Both the position numbers and the translations under genes were made by a program. Below the pieces are notes generated by a model, which worked only from the letters and a program-made list of their open reading frames with translations, did not search any database and was not told the origin of the DNA. A stretch of DNA of 63,136 bases. Source: Acetobacter orleanensis. GTDB taxonomy: Bacteria; Pseudomonadota; Alphaproteobacteria; Acetobacterales; Acetobacteraceae. This document shows, piece after piece, positions 45,689 through 55,296 of the stretch (position 1 is its first letter; each line of letters begins with the position of its first letter). The stretch is from contig NZ_LHZV01000052.1 of assembly GCF_001581005.1 (NCBI RefSeq), positions 1 through 63,136 of the forward strand, in the 5' to 3' direction.

Positions 45689-47182
45689 ATGCATACAGTT
45701 CATCACATCATCGGCGGGAAGTCTGTAAAAGGGGTGAGCACACGCACGAGCGATGTGTTTAACCCGGCAACAGGAGAGGTGACCAAGCAGGTTATTCTTG
45801 GCACGCAGGATGATCTGAATGCCGCCGTTGCGGCCGCAAAAGCCGCTTTTCCGGGCTGGGCTGAAACGCCACCTCTCGCAAGGGCACGGGTGTTGTTCCG
45901 TGCGCGTGATCTGATTGAGCAGCGGGTGGATGCACTGGCGGCCATTATCACATCCGAACATGGAAAAATCCTGTCCGATGCCAAAGGGGAAGTTACCCGC
46001 GGGCTGGAAGTTGTGGAATTTGCGACGGGTGTGCCGGAACTGCTGAAAGGCGACTATACGGAGCAGGTTGGGCGCGGGATTGATGCATGGACCATGCGCC
46101 AGCCCGTAGGGATTGCCGCCGGAATCACGCCGTTCAACTTTCCGGTTATGGTGCCTTTGTGGATGGCGCCTATGGCGCTGGCAACGGGGAACTGCTTCAT
46201 TCTGAAACCGTCAGAACGCGATCCATCCGCGGCTGTTATGCTGGCGGAAATTCTTAAAGATGCCGGGCTGCCAGACGGGGTGTTTCAGGTAGTGCACGGG
46301 GACAAGGATATGGTGAACGCCATTCTGGAACATCCGGAGATTGCGGCTGTCAGCTTTGTTGGTTCCACACCTATTGCCCAGCATGTTTATGCAACAGGCA
46401 CCGCGCACGGTAAAAGAGTGCAGGCGCTGGGTGGGGCAAAAAACCACGCGCTTGTTATGCCGGATTGTGATCTGGATAAAACCGTGGATGCGCTGATCGG
46501 CGCGGCCTATGGCTCCGCTGGGGAGCGGTGCATGGCCATTTCCGTCGCGGTAGCGGTCGGCCCTGTTGCGGATAAGCTGGTAGCGGAACTGGAGAAAAAG
46601 GTAAAAGCCATTACGATTGGTGATGGCACACACGCCGCCAGCGAGATGGGGCCTCTCGTAACCGCACAGCATCTGGCCCGCGTGAAAGGGTTGGTTGATA
46701 CGGGCGTTAGTCAGGGTGCAACGCTGGTTGTGGATGGTCGTGCCACAAAAGTGAAAGGCCATGAAAAAGGATTTTTCATTGGAGGTTCCTTGTTTGACAA
46801 CGTGACAAAGGACATGGACATCTACCGGGAAGAGATTTTCGGCCCTGTTCTGTGCGTTATGCGGGCACCGGATTTTAACACAGCATTGGAACTGATCAAC
46901 AATAGCCCCTTTGGGAATGGCACAGCGATTTTCACGCGGGATGGCGATGCGGCCAGAACCTTTGCCCATGCGGTAAAAGCCGGAATGGTTGGGGTAAACG
47001 TGCCGATCCCTGTGCCGATGGCTTTCCATTCTTTTGGTGGATGGAAAGACTCACTCTTTGGCGACCACCATATGCATGGGCCGGAAGGTGTGCGCTTCTT
47101 CACACGGATGAAGGCGGTTACGCAGCGTTGGCCTGCGGGCATTCGTTCCGGCGCGGAGTTTGTCATGCCAACGCACGGCTGA
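45689..47182 (+). CDS. mmsA: Methylmalonate-semialdehyde dehydrogenase (acylating)
   Basis: 497 residues. Active-site Cys in [11 protein letters not shown] and [15 protein letters not shown], both specific to the CoA-acylating MmsA branch, which lacks the usual ALDH general-base Glu. [17 protein letters not shown] is conserved near the C-terminus. It converts methylmalonate or malonate semialdehyde to propionyl- or acetyl-CoA plus CO2. Neighbours suggest a route in which the alcohol dehydrogenase makes the semialdehyde. Confidence 0.9.
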   Translation: MHTVHHIIGGKSVKGVSTRTSDVFNPATGEVTKQVILGTQDDLNAAVAAAKAAFPGWAETPPLARARVLFRARDLIEQRVDALAAIITSEHGKILSDAKGEVTRGLEVVEFATGVPELLKGDYTEQVGRGIDAWTMRQPVGIAAGITPFNFPVMVPLWMAPMALATGNCFILKPSERDPSAAVMLAEILKDAGLPDGVFQVVHGDKDMVNAILEHPEIAAVSFVGSTPIAQHVYATGTAHGKRVQALGGAKNHALVMPDCDLDKTVDALIGAAYGSAGERCMAISVAVAVGPVADKLVAELEKKVKAITIGDGTHAASEMGPLVTAQHLARVKGLVDTGVSQGATLVVDGRATKVKGHEKGFFIGGSLFDNVTKDMDIYREEIFGPVLCVMRAPDFNTALELINNSPFGNGTAIFTRDGDAARTFAHAVKAGMVGVNVPIPVPMAFHSFGGWKDSLFGDHHMHGPEGVRFFTRMKAVTQRWPAGIRSGAEFVMPTHG

Positions 47183-47191
47183 AGATGCAAA

Positions 47192-47215
47192 AGGCCGGGT
47201 CTCTTGGCCCGGCCT
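47192..47215. terminator. Terminator between mmsA and gspL
   Basis: AGGCCGGG and CCCGGCCT, 8-base perfect arms with an 8-base loop, in a convergent gap. Confidence 0.6.
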
Positions 47216-47265
47216 GATGTGAATACGAAACTGTGTGCTGACCCATTGCGGTTCAGGGGCCGACC

Positions 47266-48357
47266 CTAATTTTGAACGGAGCCGTGGAGTGTAAAGCTTT
47301 CGCCGCGTCCTTCTGGAAGGCGGAGGAGTGGGCCGACAAATCTGGGGTCACGCATAGCGTTCTCTTTTTCAAGCAGGCCGATCAGACGGGCGGCTTCTTT
47401 TGACTGGCCTTCTAGCGTAATCTGCCCCTGCTTGAGAGAAAGAGAGTCCAAAAAGGTTGTATCCGGCAGAGCGTTTGTCAGTTTTGCGAGCAGCGTGAGA
47501 GGGGAGCCGACACGCTGGGCTTCATGGTTGAGTAGGGTATTGCTATTCGTCAGAGCCTCCGTACGGCTGCGCAGTGTTTCTGCCACGAGGCGCTGAGGTT
47601 GAAGGTTTTCAAGCTGCGTTGTGAGCCGATAGTCCGCGACTGCCTGCCAGATAAATGGCACACCCAGAGTGAGCCCCAACGCAAGTGCGGCCACCGTTAC
47701 AAGTGTGCGAGACGGCCGAGTGCTGTGCTCGTGGTCGGAAAGGGGCAGAGAGGGCGTGGAGCCGTCTGTCTGGCTTGCAAGAGCAACAGGCTTGAGATGT
47801 GCGGCTTTAAAGGCGTCCAGCCATGGGGCGAGGGGGAGCAGCGGCGTTATGCCGAGCAAAAATTCGGTGTCTGTCGGGGCATCGGTTGAGAGAGGGGAAA
47901 GACCCCACAGGATTTCTTCCGGTGCGAACGGCACAATCCGGTCCATCTGATATCTGACAAAAGAGTCAGCGTCCGCAGCGGCAGACGTTGGTAACCGCAC
48001 AACGCGCTGTAAAATAATCAGGCCGGGAACGATAACCCGCACCCCAAGAGGAGACCGTTTCCGCCCGAGCGGGAGGCGCTGCAAGGGCTTGCGGCTTGCG
48101 CATAGCGTGGCAAGCTGAGCCATGCCGTCTGGAGTGGCAGGGACGACGTGGGGTGGGGTATCAGGAGACTGCGGGAGAAGTGTCAGACTTTGCGTGCCAG
48201 GGTGTATGACCACAGTTGGGGTGGCATACCGGCTCTGGATACCATTAAAGACAGTTTTCAGGCGGGCGGGGAGCCAGCGGGCGGCGGCTTTGCGCAACAC
48301 GATTGCGTTCTGCTCGACCCACCATGTGGCAAAGGTGCTGCGGGAGAATGAAATCAA
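47266..48357 (-). CDS. gspL: T2SS protein GspL (PilN-like)
   Basis: About 363 residues. An N-terminal cytoplasmic actin-like part (ADADSFVRYQMDRIVPFAPEEILWG is typical of PilM/GspL) is followed by one membrane helix near residue 220 (LVTVAALALGLTLGVPFIW) and a periplasmic ferredoxin-like PilN domain (TFLDSLSLKQGQITLEGQSKEA). GspL links the GspE ATPase to the inner-membrane platform. TTG start. It stands alone on the minus strand, 1.7 kb from gspG, with the cytochrome peroxidase gene between. Confidence 0.78.
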   Translation of the reverse strand: MISFSRSTFATWWVEQNAIVLRKAAARWLPARLKTVFNGIQSRYATPTVVIHPGTQSLTLLPQSPDTPPHVVPATPDGMAQLATLCASRKPLQRLPLGRKRSPLGVRVIVPGLIILQRVVRLPTSAAADADSFVRYQMDRIVPFAPEEILWGLSPLSTDAPTDTEFLLGITPLLPLAPWLDAFKAAHLKPVALASQTDGSTPSLPLSDHEHSTRPSRTLVTVAALALGLTLGVPFIWQAVADYRLTTQLENLQPQRLVAETLRSRTEALTNSNTLLNHEAQRVGSPLTLLAKLTNALPDTTFLDSLSLKQGQITLEGQSKEAARLIGLLEKENAMRDPRFVGPLLRLPEGRGESFTLHGSVQN

Positions 48358-48467
48358 AAATATCTCACGAAAAATGAAGTCTCAATCTGTTTGAGTTTCT
48401 CTGGCCATTGAGCAGAGACCTCCCCACTTAGTCTAGCACTCGCTTTTGGCCTAAGGCAGAGCCCTGC

Positions 48468-48500
48468 TTGTGACAGTTTTGCGACGCTTTTCTCATTTGC
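48468..48500 (-). promoter_or_regulatory. Pho-box-like site upstream of gspL
   Basis: Read on the minus strand it ends AAAACTGTCACAAG, with GTCG and TGA units 11 and 22 bases earlier. The AAACTGTCACAA core is identical over 12 bases to the site between gspM and gspE. It points to gspL, ~110 bp away. Weakest of the four sites. Confidence 0.4.
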
Positions 48501-48613
48501 GGGCTGCGACTGATTTTCATGAAAAGATCATACTAAGGAGAAGATGGGAATGGTAATCAGCCTCCCACTATCGTAAGGCCCGGTTCAGACGTGGCAGGAG
48601 AAGGTGTTTAGTC

Positions 48614-50017
48614 GTGCGCGCTTTTAAGCTGTTTCACTCAACTTTTCTCGTTACCGGATGCGCAGCCGTGCTCTCTCTCTCGCTGGTCGGGCAGGGGAGT
48701 GCCCAACCTGCTGCTGGGCCGTCCTGTAGCCCCGCTACTGATGGAAGTAATCCATGCCCGCGTAAATTGCACATTCACGCGCAGCAACCGCTCTCCACAA
48801 TGGCAACCGTCGGTCAGGCCATGTTTTTTGATCCTTCCTTATCGGGTTCGGGAAAGTTCTCATGTGCCTCCTGCCATGTGCCTGCGCTGCATTACGGCCC
48901 CGCGGGCAAGACGGCGGTTTTTATGGGTGGGGCAGCGGGAGATCGGGAAGGGCGGCGCGAGATCCCCAGCCTGACATATCTGGAACGTCAGCCGCCGTTT
49001 AGCATTGGTCCGGATGATGCCGTGGCGGATGATGTTGCGCCAACAATTGCTGTGCCGGTAACGGGGGGCGCACATGCCGCCAAAAGTGCGATCAACACGG
49101 CAAGTTCCGCAACTAATCTGGTGCCGCAGGGGGGGCTATTTCTGGATGGGCGGGCGGACACGCTGCATCAGCAGGCCAGCGGCCCGATGTTTGACCCGGA
49201 CGAAATGGCTGGATCACCCGAAAAAGTAAGCGCCAGACTGAAGACGGCTGACTATGCCGCCCCCCTGCGAGCTTTGGCGGGTATTCGTGGCCAGAAATCT
49301 TCCGATTTCCTGCTTTCGGAAGGGCTGTTTGCTTTGGCGCGCTACCAGATTGAGAATCAGGCCTTTCATCCGTACTCCAGCAAATTCGATGCATGGCTAC
49401 AGGGTAACGCGCGCTTCACGCCTATAGAGCGCGAAGGCTATATGCTGTTCAATGACCCAAAAAAGGGAAATTGCGCGGCCTGTCATGTTGATACGGTGCG
49501 GGCGGATGGCTTGCCGCCGCTCTTTACGGACCACCAGTATGAGGCACTTGCAGCCCCCCGGAACCCGGCACTCCAGCATACGCATGATGCCGGTTATTAT
49601 GATCTGGGCGTGTGTGACCAGAAACCGGGAGGTCGGAAAGACCTCGCGCCTTATTGCGGAATGTTTGCAACGCCTACCTTGCGCAATACAGCAACACGCA
49701 ACACGTTTTTCCATAACGGCGTATTCCATTCATTGGATGACGTAATGGATTTTTATGTTTTGCGTGATCTTGAGCCTGAACGCTTCTATCCGCGTGGGCC
49801 AGACGGCAAGGTGCAGGCTTATAATGATATTCCGGCGGCCTATCAGGGAAATGTTGATAAGACCGATGCGCCGTTTGACCGTAAGCCGGGGCAGGCTCCG
49901 GCTTTGACCAAAGCAGAGCGCAACGCCATTATTGCCTTCCTGAAAACGCTGACCGACGGATGGACGGGAGAGACCGCACAGGCTGATGGCGTGCAGGCTA
50001 CCCAGACCAAACACTGA
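48614..50017 (+). CDS. Di-heme cytochrome c peroxidase
   Basis: 467 residues with a Sec signal peptide and two c-heme motifs, CASCH (about residue 84) and CAACH (about 287), spaced as in the MauG/CcpA family. It reduces H2O2 in the periplasm using cytochrome c electrons; MauG-like modification activity is the alternative. GTG start. It runs opposite to the flanking gspL and gspG genes, and is convergent with gspG. Confidence 0.87.
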   Translation: MRAFKLFHSTFLVTGCAAVLSLSLVGQGSAQPAAGPSCSPATDGSNPCPRKLHIHAQQPLSTMATVGQAMFFDPSLSGSGKFSCASCHVPALHYGPAGKTAVFMGGAAGDREGRREIPSLTYLERQPPFSIGPDDAVADDVAPTIAVPVTGGAHAAKSAINTASSATNLVPQGGLFLDGRADTLHQQASGPMFDPDEMAGSPEKVSARLKTADYAAPLRALAGIRGQKSSDFLLSEGLFALARYQIENQAFHPYSSKFDAWLQGNARFTPIEREGYMLFNDPKKGNCAACHVDTVRADGLPPLFTDHQYEALAAPRNPALQHTHDAGYYDLGVCDQKPGGRKDLAPYCGMFATPTLRNTATRNTFFHNGVFHSLDDVMDFYVLRDLEPERFYPRGPDGKVQAYNDIPAAYQGNVDKTDAPFDRKPGQAPALTKAERNAIIAFLKTLTDGWTGETAQADGVQATQTKH

Positions 50018-50058
50018 AACCTGAGCGCCCGAACCTTATGGTATCGGGCGCGGTTGGT

Positions 50059-50520
50059 TTATGGATTGCAGATCGCTCCGGGCTGGCCGGGGCTCGCGCT
50101 ACCATTGCCATGTGCGCCGGCGGAGCACAGGTCATATTCATGCCCTTCGCGCGAGGAGGGGGCCTGATAGCTGTATGGGTGGTTCCACGCATCTTTCGGT
50201 TCGGCTGAGTCTTTCAGATATGGGCCGTTCCAGTTCTGTGCGTCGGACGGTTTGCGGATGAGTGCGGCCAGCCCTTCTTCCGTCGTGGGGTAACTGCCGA
50301 CATCCAGCTTATAGAGGTCCAGCACCGAGCCCAGCCGTGAGATGGATTGTTTGGCGACGGAAACACGCGCACCGCCAAGCTGGCGCAGGGCCGCGGGGGC
50401 GACAAGGCCAATCAGAAGCGCGAGAATGGCCAGAACGACCAGAATTTCCAGCAGGGTAAAGCCGGATTGAGGATTAGTCTCGTCAGAGAGAGTGGGCTGG
50501 GGACGGCGAGAGTTTGTCAT
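50059..50520 (-). CDS. gspG: T2SS major pseudopilin GspG
   Basis: 153 residues. Prepilin cleavage site before FTLLEILVVLAIL (Gly/Phe with Glu5), then the GspG core SVLDLYKLDVGSYPTTEEGL and the PYSYQAPSSREGHEYDL Ca-binding loop region. It polymerises into the pseudopilus. The ATG at 50520 is preferred because upstream in-frame starts (to 50634) would add an unlikely leader. It stands as a single minus-strand gene between two plus-strand genes. Confidence 0.9.
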   Translation of the reverse strand: MTNSRRPQPTLSDETNPQSGFTLLEILVVLAILALLIGLVAPAALRQLGGARVSVAKQSISRLGSVLDLYKLDVGSYPTTEEGLAALIRKPSDAQNWNGPYLKDSAEPKDAWNHPYSYQAPSSREGHEYDLCSAGAHGNGSASPGQPGAICNP

Positions 50521-50590
50521 AAAATCCTCACAGGACTTGCGCGAAGGACGGGCGCAATATGGCGCGCCGCCCGGAAAAAAAATTGAGGGG

Positions 50591-51034
50591 ATGCGCAGTA
50601 CCAAGCCCGTTGCGATCAGGACCCTTATGCCCATCCCACTTCTTGCCTGTATGGTTGCCAGTGCAATCCGTTATGATATTCCGGTCCGTGTTCTGCCTGT
50701 TATCCAGAAAGTGGAAGGCGGCATTACGGGTATGGTGCATCGGAACACGGATGGCAGTTCCGATCTCGGCCTGATGCAGATCAACACACGCTGGGTGCAG
50801 CCTCTGGCTGAAATTAGCCATCTGCCTGCGGTGCAGACCGCGGCGCGGCTGGTTTCTGATTCCTGTTTTAATGTGGCGGCTTCTGCGCTGATTTTGCGGA
50901 CGTATATTAACGAGGCGCATGGCGATATCATGCAGGCTATCGGCTATTATCATTCCCACACGCCTTCATTAAATGCAGCCTACCGGCAGAAGGTGCTCAG
51001 TACGGCGGCATCAATGTTCCCGCCTAAAGAGTGA
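50591..51034 (+). CDS. Lytic transglycosylase (SLT-type)
   Basis: 147 residues. An N-terminal hydrophobic segment (MPIPLLACMVASAI) precedes an SLT domain with catalytic Glu in QKVEGG and LGLMQINTRWV plus SHTPSLNAAY. Such small transglycosylases open peptidoglycan for secretion machines. It is convergent with gspK and divergent from gspG; the 70-bp gap must hold both promoters. A role in T2SS assembly is inferred. Confidence 0.8.
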   Translation: MRSTKPVAIRTLMPIPLLACMVASAIRYDIPVRVLPVIQKVEGGITGMVHRNTDGSSDLGLMQINTRWVQPLAEISHLPAVQTAARLVSDSCFNVAASALILRTYINEAHGDIMQAIGYYHSHTPSLNAAYRQKVLSTAASMFPPKE

Positions 51035-51140
51035 CGTATCCAGCGTTGCTCTAATGGACGCTTCAAGCGCGTTCAACTGGGTGCTGGCTGGATGGGACAG
51101 ACTTCATGAAACTGTCTTTTTTCTCCCCACAGATGCCCGG

Positions 51141-52052
51141 TCAGCGTGTTTCCGTCTGCCTCTCACCTATCGTCTCAAGTGAGAGATAGGCAAAAGGCAT
51201 GGTGTGGCCCAGTTGGGGTGCCACAACGGCGCGACGAACCATGACATATCCGCCTGCTCTTCTGACACGGGCCGAGACAATCAGCGTCCGGTCTGTCCAG
51301 TCGGACAGGGACGTATCCTGACCCGGCTGAAGTGAGGTGCCCTGCATCGGTGATGCCGAACCCATGAGTTGAGGTTGCATGTGGTCAAAAATAGCACGGA
51401 TAAACGGGTCTTGCGTGCGGGGGGATGGCACATCGTTTTGTGTGAAGGAAAGATGGGGCGCCAATGTGCGCAGCAGGGACGGTGTCATACCCGGAATAGC
51501 GGCCAGATCATCAAACGTCCGCAAGGGGCGGCCTGCGGGCTTACAGGCCCCGAGATTTGCAATTAGATTTGTGGTGGCCTGCCTGTTTGCCTGCTGGGTG
51601 AGAGAGGGCGGTGTACGCCAGAGCACGACCATTCGTGCAAGCGTCTGTGCAGCGGCGGCCTGAAGTCCGGCTGTCTGGAAAACACTTGTCAGCAAACCGG
51701 GCGGGGCAATGTTGGGATTAATTTTTCCCGTTTCAAGCTGAATGGTGACATCAGCCGTTAGGTCTGGCTCGGTGAGTCTGTGTATGGCTCCATCCGGGAG
51801 CCAATGCGCATGGCCTTCCGCCAGCAGGTGATATAAGGCGGTCTGAATGGCCGCATCGGCTTCGGCCCGCAAGGTTGTCAGCACGGTTTCGGTAGTTTCC
51901 TGCCGTGTGGTGGCGCGGCTTCCCGCCAGAAGTGCGGTGCCTATCAGGCTGATGACCACAAGAGTCCACAGCACAAGCAGCAGGGCAAAGCCTCGCTCAT
52001 TCCGTGTGCCGCGCTTTGGGGCGCTTCGCATGGCGCACGTTTTCAGGCGCAC
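51141..52052 (-). CDS. gspK: T2SS minor pseudopilin GspK
   Basis: 303 residues. Pseudopilin N-terminus RGFALLLVLWTLVVISLIG; GspK alpha domain with LETGKINPNIAPPGLL and FDDLAAIPGMTPSLL. It caps the pseudopilus tip with GspI and GspJ. GTG start abuts the gspD stop (TAAGTG), with an ATG at 52031 as alternative. Confidence 0.86.
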   Translation of the reverse strand: MRLKTCAMRSAPKRGTRNERGFALLLVLWTLVVISLIGTALLAGSRATTRQETTETVLTTLRAEADAAIQTALYHLLAEGHAHWLPDGAIHRLTEPDLTADVTIQLETGKINPNIAPPGLLTSVFQTAGLQAAAAQTLARMVVLWRTPPSLTQQANRQATTNLIANLGACKPAGRPLRTFDDLAAIPGMTPSLLRTLAPHLSFTQNDVPSPRTQDPFIRAIFDHMQPQLMGSASPMQGTSLQPGQDTSLSDWTDRTLIVSARVRRAGGYVMVRRAVVAPQLGHTMPFAYLSLETIGERQTETR

Positions 52053-54353
52053 TTAGTCATGCAGGCCAACAGCTTTCAGAATGCGTTGCTGCGGGTCTGG
52101 GGAGCCAGTTTGCGGTGTGTGGGCCAGTTCTGGTGTCAGCGCGGCGGACTGGGCGAGGTTTCTGCGCAGGTCTTCCGTCATGGCGCGGGCATCGCTCTGG
52201 CTGCGAATGACATGCGGTGTGATCATGACGAGGAGTTCCGTACGCTCCCGCTGGTTGGTCTGCTGGCTGGCGAGCATGCCCAGAACAGGAATATCTTTCA
52301 GCCACGGCAAACCCTGATTACCGCGAGATGCGTTATCCGTAATCAGCCCCGCAAGCCCGACTGTCTGGCCATCTTCAATCGCCACGCGTGAGGTAACCTG
52401 CCGCTGTGAAAAAGTCGGGCTGTTAATGCTGGAAGAGCCGGTACCTGTTGAGGTGGAGGAAACGGAACTGACCTGTTGCGAAATATCAAGTGTTACCAAG
52501 CCCGTATTGCTAACGTGGGGCGTAACCTGAAGAATAACGCCGGTCGGCTGGTAGTTGATGGAATTGGTGATGGTGGAATTGGAGGTGACAACGCTTGTTG
52601 TTGCTCCGGTAAGATAGGGCACAAGATTACCGACCATGAGCGAGGCTGGTTGGTTATCCACCACCATAATCTGCGGGGAGGACAGAACCCGCACTTTGGT
52701 TACAGTTTGCAGCGCGTTAATCACAAATGGCGCGCCGCCCTGCCCATGGCCACCCAACACAAAACCCGGAAAGCCGGAGGACAGTTGGGAAGAGACCAGA
52801 TTAGCCGCACCCAGAGGCTGCGTGGCGTTACTCAGAATGCCGTTAATCCCGCCGGATTTGAAGAAAAACTGTGTGCCGTATTGCAGGGAGTCATTCAGAG
52901 TGACCTCGGCTACGGTGGCATCCACCATGACCTGAAGCGGCATAATATCAATTTTATGCAGCATGGCAGTGATGGTTTCAGTTTCCGCGCGCGTACCGTA
53001 CACCAGAACGGAGTTGTTCTGTAAGTCAGGGATGATACGAATGTGAGAGCTATTCTCACTGTTTTCGCCCATGTTCCCCAATCCGCCCAGAAGGGGATTG
53101 TTGCTGATACCGTCTTGCTGATTGCTGCTCTGGTTCTGTCCGCCGCCGTTATTCTGGCCTGCGCCAAAAGCGCCGGAGCTGGAATCAGAGGAGTTGTTGC
53201 CTGATGTGAAAGACCCAGACTGTCCGCCGCCCATGCCGGAGGAATTGGACATGTTGCCAAAACCGGAGGAACTGTTGCCGTTGTTCAGGCTCATTCCTGT
53301 CTGTTGTTTGGGTGCAGGTGTGGGCGTGGCTGTCACATGGTCTGGCGTAAAGGCCTGCTGGAGTACATAGGCGACGTCATTCGCCCGGCCATTTTGAAGG
53401 TAGAAGGCGCTCCAATTGCGTACGGTCTGCTTGCGTCCGGCCTCAATGACGGAAAAAGCCCGCCGGGCATCTTCAATCAGGCGAGGCTGGCGGGCCGTAA
53501 CCAGAATGGAATCAATCCCCGGCATGGGAAACAGGCGAATGGCGTCATTGCCAGTGCCGTCGCCGCCGGTGCGGCGAACGCCCAGAGCGGTTTTCAGAGC
53601 CTGACTGAGTTCGCTGACTGTCCCGGTTGTGGCGGGCAGGAGCAGGTAGGACTGTCCGGCCAGAGCATCGGTATCAAACGTGCGGACCAGTTCTGTCAGG
53701 CTCTCCCGCGTCGCGGCATCACCCGAGAGGATGATGGTATTGCTCTCCGGGTCTGCTGTGACATGGCTGCCGCCTTGGACTACCGGCTGAATGAGCTTTG
53801 CAATGCTGGCAGCGTTTGTATAGCGCAGCGGAATGGCGATGGTGCTGTTGGCGGACCCGGCACCAGACCCCGGACCGCCGCTGCCCACGGTGAGAGGCAC
53901 AACGCGATATAGCCCACTTTGCGTCACCAATGTTGCGTTAGCACCCGCCAGCAGCACACGCAGCGTAGGAATAAGCTGGTCACGCCGCAAGGGTTGGGCG
54001 GTGTGGAGGGTTGCTGTGCCCTGCACGGTGGGGTCAACCACGTAATTGACATGCAAAATGCCGCCGAGGATTTGCTCTGTTACGGCGCGAATATCGGTAT
54101 TGGCAAAATTGAGGGAAATATCGCCACCACCGCTTACCGGGCTGCCAGTCAGACCACTTTGCGTACCACGACCCATGCGCACGAACGTCTGCCCGTTAGA
54201 AGGAAGGGGGGCGACGGCACCATCTTCCCGCACCGTTGCGCGGATATCATGCTCTGGCACAGGAAGGGGCGGCAGTTCTGGCTGTTTCTGGGCGCAGCCC
54301 GCTACGGAGATCAGGAGGGAGGCGGCGCTGACGCGACGGAGAAAATGCGGCAT
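52053..54353 (-). CDS. gspD: T2SS secretin GspD
   Basis: About 766 residues. A lipoprotein-like leader (LLISVAGCAQKQ) precedes the N0 domain (ISLNFANTDIRAVTEQIL), N1-N3 domains and the secretin domain (VMVDATVAEVTLND, GLAGLITDNASRGNQGLPWL). An Asn/Gly/Ser-rich insert (about residues 345-420, SLNNGNSSSGFGNMSNSS and on) lies in N3. It forms the outer-membrane channel. ATG at 54353 has TGAGGA upstream; a TTG at 54362 overlaps the gspM stop. Confidence 0.92.
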   Translation of the reverse strand: MPHFLRRVSAASLLISVAGCAQKQPELPPLPVPEHDIRATVREDGAVAPLPSNGQTFVRMGRGTQSGLTGSPVSGGGDISLNFANTDIRAVTEQILGGILHVNYVVDPTVQGTATLHTAQPLRRDQLIPTLRVLLAGANATLVTQSGLYRVVPLTVGSGGPGSGAGSANSTIAIPLRYTNAASIAKLIQPVVQGGSHVTADPESNTIILSGDAATRESLTELVRTFDTDALAGQSYLLLPATTGTVSELSQALKTALGVRRTGGDGTGNDAIRLFPMPGIDSILVTARQPRLIEDARRAFSVIEAGRKQTVRNWSAFYLQNGRANDVAYVLQQAFTPDHVTATPTPAPKQQTGMSLNNGNSSSGFGNMSNSSGMGGGQSGSFTSGNNSSDSSSGAFGAGQNNGGGQNQSSNQQDGISNNPLLGGLGNMGENSENSSHIRIIPDLQNNSVLVYGTRAETETITAMLHKIDIMPLQVMVDATVAEVTLNDSLQYGTQFFFKSGGINGILSNATQPLGAANLVSSQLSSGFPGFVLGGHGQGGAPFVINALQTVTKVRVLSSPQIMVVDNQPASLMVGNLVPYLTGATTSVVTSNSTITNSINYQPTGVILQVTPHVSNTGLVTLDISQQVSSVSSTSTGTGSSSINSPTFSQRQVTSRVAIEDGQTVGLAGLITDNASRGNQGLPWLKDIPVLGMLASQQTNQRERTELLVMITPHVIRSQSDARAMTEDLRRNLAQSAALTPELAHTPQTGSPDPQQRILKAVGLHD

Positions 54354-54358
54354 GATCC

Positions 54359-54982
54359 TCAATGTGTCGGAGCGGTGTGGGCGGGTGTGCCGAGATCGGC
54401 TCTGAAGCCCGTAATAGAAAGCGTTGCATCCACGGCGCTGCCGTGTCCGCGTGTGGTCTCGGTTACGGCGCGGGCGCGTTGAATTTCCAGATCTTCAACC
54501 AGTAGGCGTGGTTCCGCATGGTCAATATCGCCAAGCAGCGCCACAAAGGCAGGCCAGTTTCCTGTCAGCGCAATGCGGATGCTAATGGCGCGGAAATGTC
54601 CCACGGCGTGCGGAGGGAGCGTTTCCTGACTGGAGATTTCAATCTGGTGCTGCGTGGCCAGTGCCTGAACGGTTTGGACAAGATTGGCGGCGGCTTCAGA
54701 ATCACTCTGCCCTGACAGGAGGCTGTGCGTGCTGGATGCTGAGGCGCGTCGCTCCTGATAGCGCCGCTTGAGTTCGGGGATCTGGCTGACAAGCTGCTCC
54801 GTGTGGCTTAGCACTAAACGCTTGTCTTCAAGGTCTGCTGCGCGGTTGTTATAGAACGAAAGCAGGGAAAGCCCGGTTAGACTAATCCCGGCGAGACCAG
54901 CAAAAGTCAGACTACAGGCAAGAACCTGCCCACTCAGGCCCGTTGGGAGACGTGTGCCCGTGGAGAGACGTGCCTCTGTCAC
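54359..54982 (-). CDS. gspM: T2SS protein GspM, subtype b
   Basis: 207 residues: one N-terminal membrane helix (LTFAGLAGISLTGLSLLSF), a coiled region (RRYQERRASASSTHSLL) and a ferredoxin-like GspM_b domain (AISIRIALTGNWPAFVALLGDID). It partners GspL in the inner-membrane platform. First gene of gspM-D-K, coupled to gspD. Confidence 0.75.
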   Translation of the reverse strand: MTEARLSTGTRLPTGLSGQVLACSLTFAGLAGISLTGLSLLSFYNNRAADLEDKRLVLSHTEQLVSQIPELKRRYQERRASASSTHSLLSGQSDSEAAANLVQTVQALATQHQIEISSQETLPPHAVGHFRAISIRIALTGNWPAFVALLGDIDHAEPRLLVEDLEIQRARAVTETTRGHGSAVDATLSITGFRADLGTPAHTAPTH

Positions 54983-55173
54983 GCGGTCAGCCTGCCGGAC
55001 AGGGTTATGTCTGTCGGGTCAGAGTGGTGGAGGAACAGGAACGTCATGGCGTGCTCATGCCTTGCGCGCAGCAGCGGGAAAACCGTGTAGTCGGCAGAGC
55101 CGCAGGTCTGTCAGACCATCAGAGGATGTGTGTGGGCATTACCATTCCCCTCTTCCCTGTGGCGAGGGGGAAG

Positions 55174-55202
55174 TTGTGACAGTTTGATGAAACGTTCTGA
55201 AT
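55174..55202 (-). promoter_or_regulatory. Pho-box-like site between gspM and gspE
   Basis: On the minus strand: TTCAGAACG, then TTTCATCAAACTGTCACAA. The last 17 bases match the site upstream of the second phospholipase with two differences (TTCATGAAACAGTCACA). It lies in the divergent gap, 106 bp from gspE and about 190 bp from gspM, where it could serve both operons. Confidence 0.6.
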
Positions 55203-55296
55203 GGCCCCAGCGGTGATCTGGTCGCGTGAAAGCGGTTCTTTTATAACCTGTCCAGACGTGCGGCATCCGCTGCGTATCAGCAAAAGGTAGCGTTGC

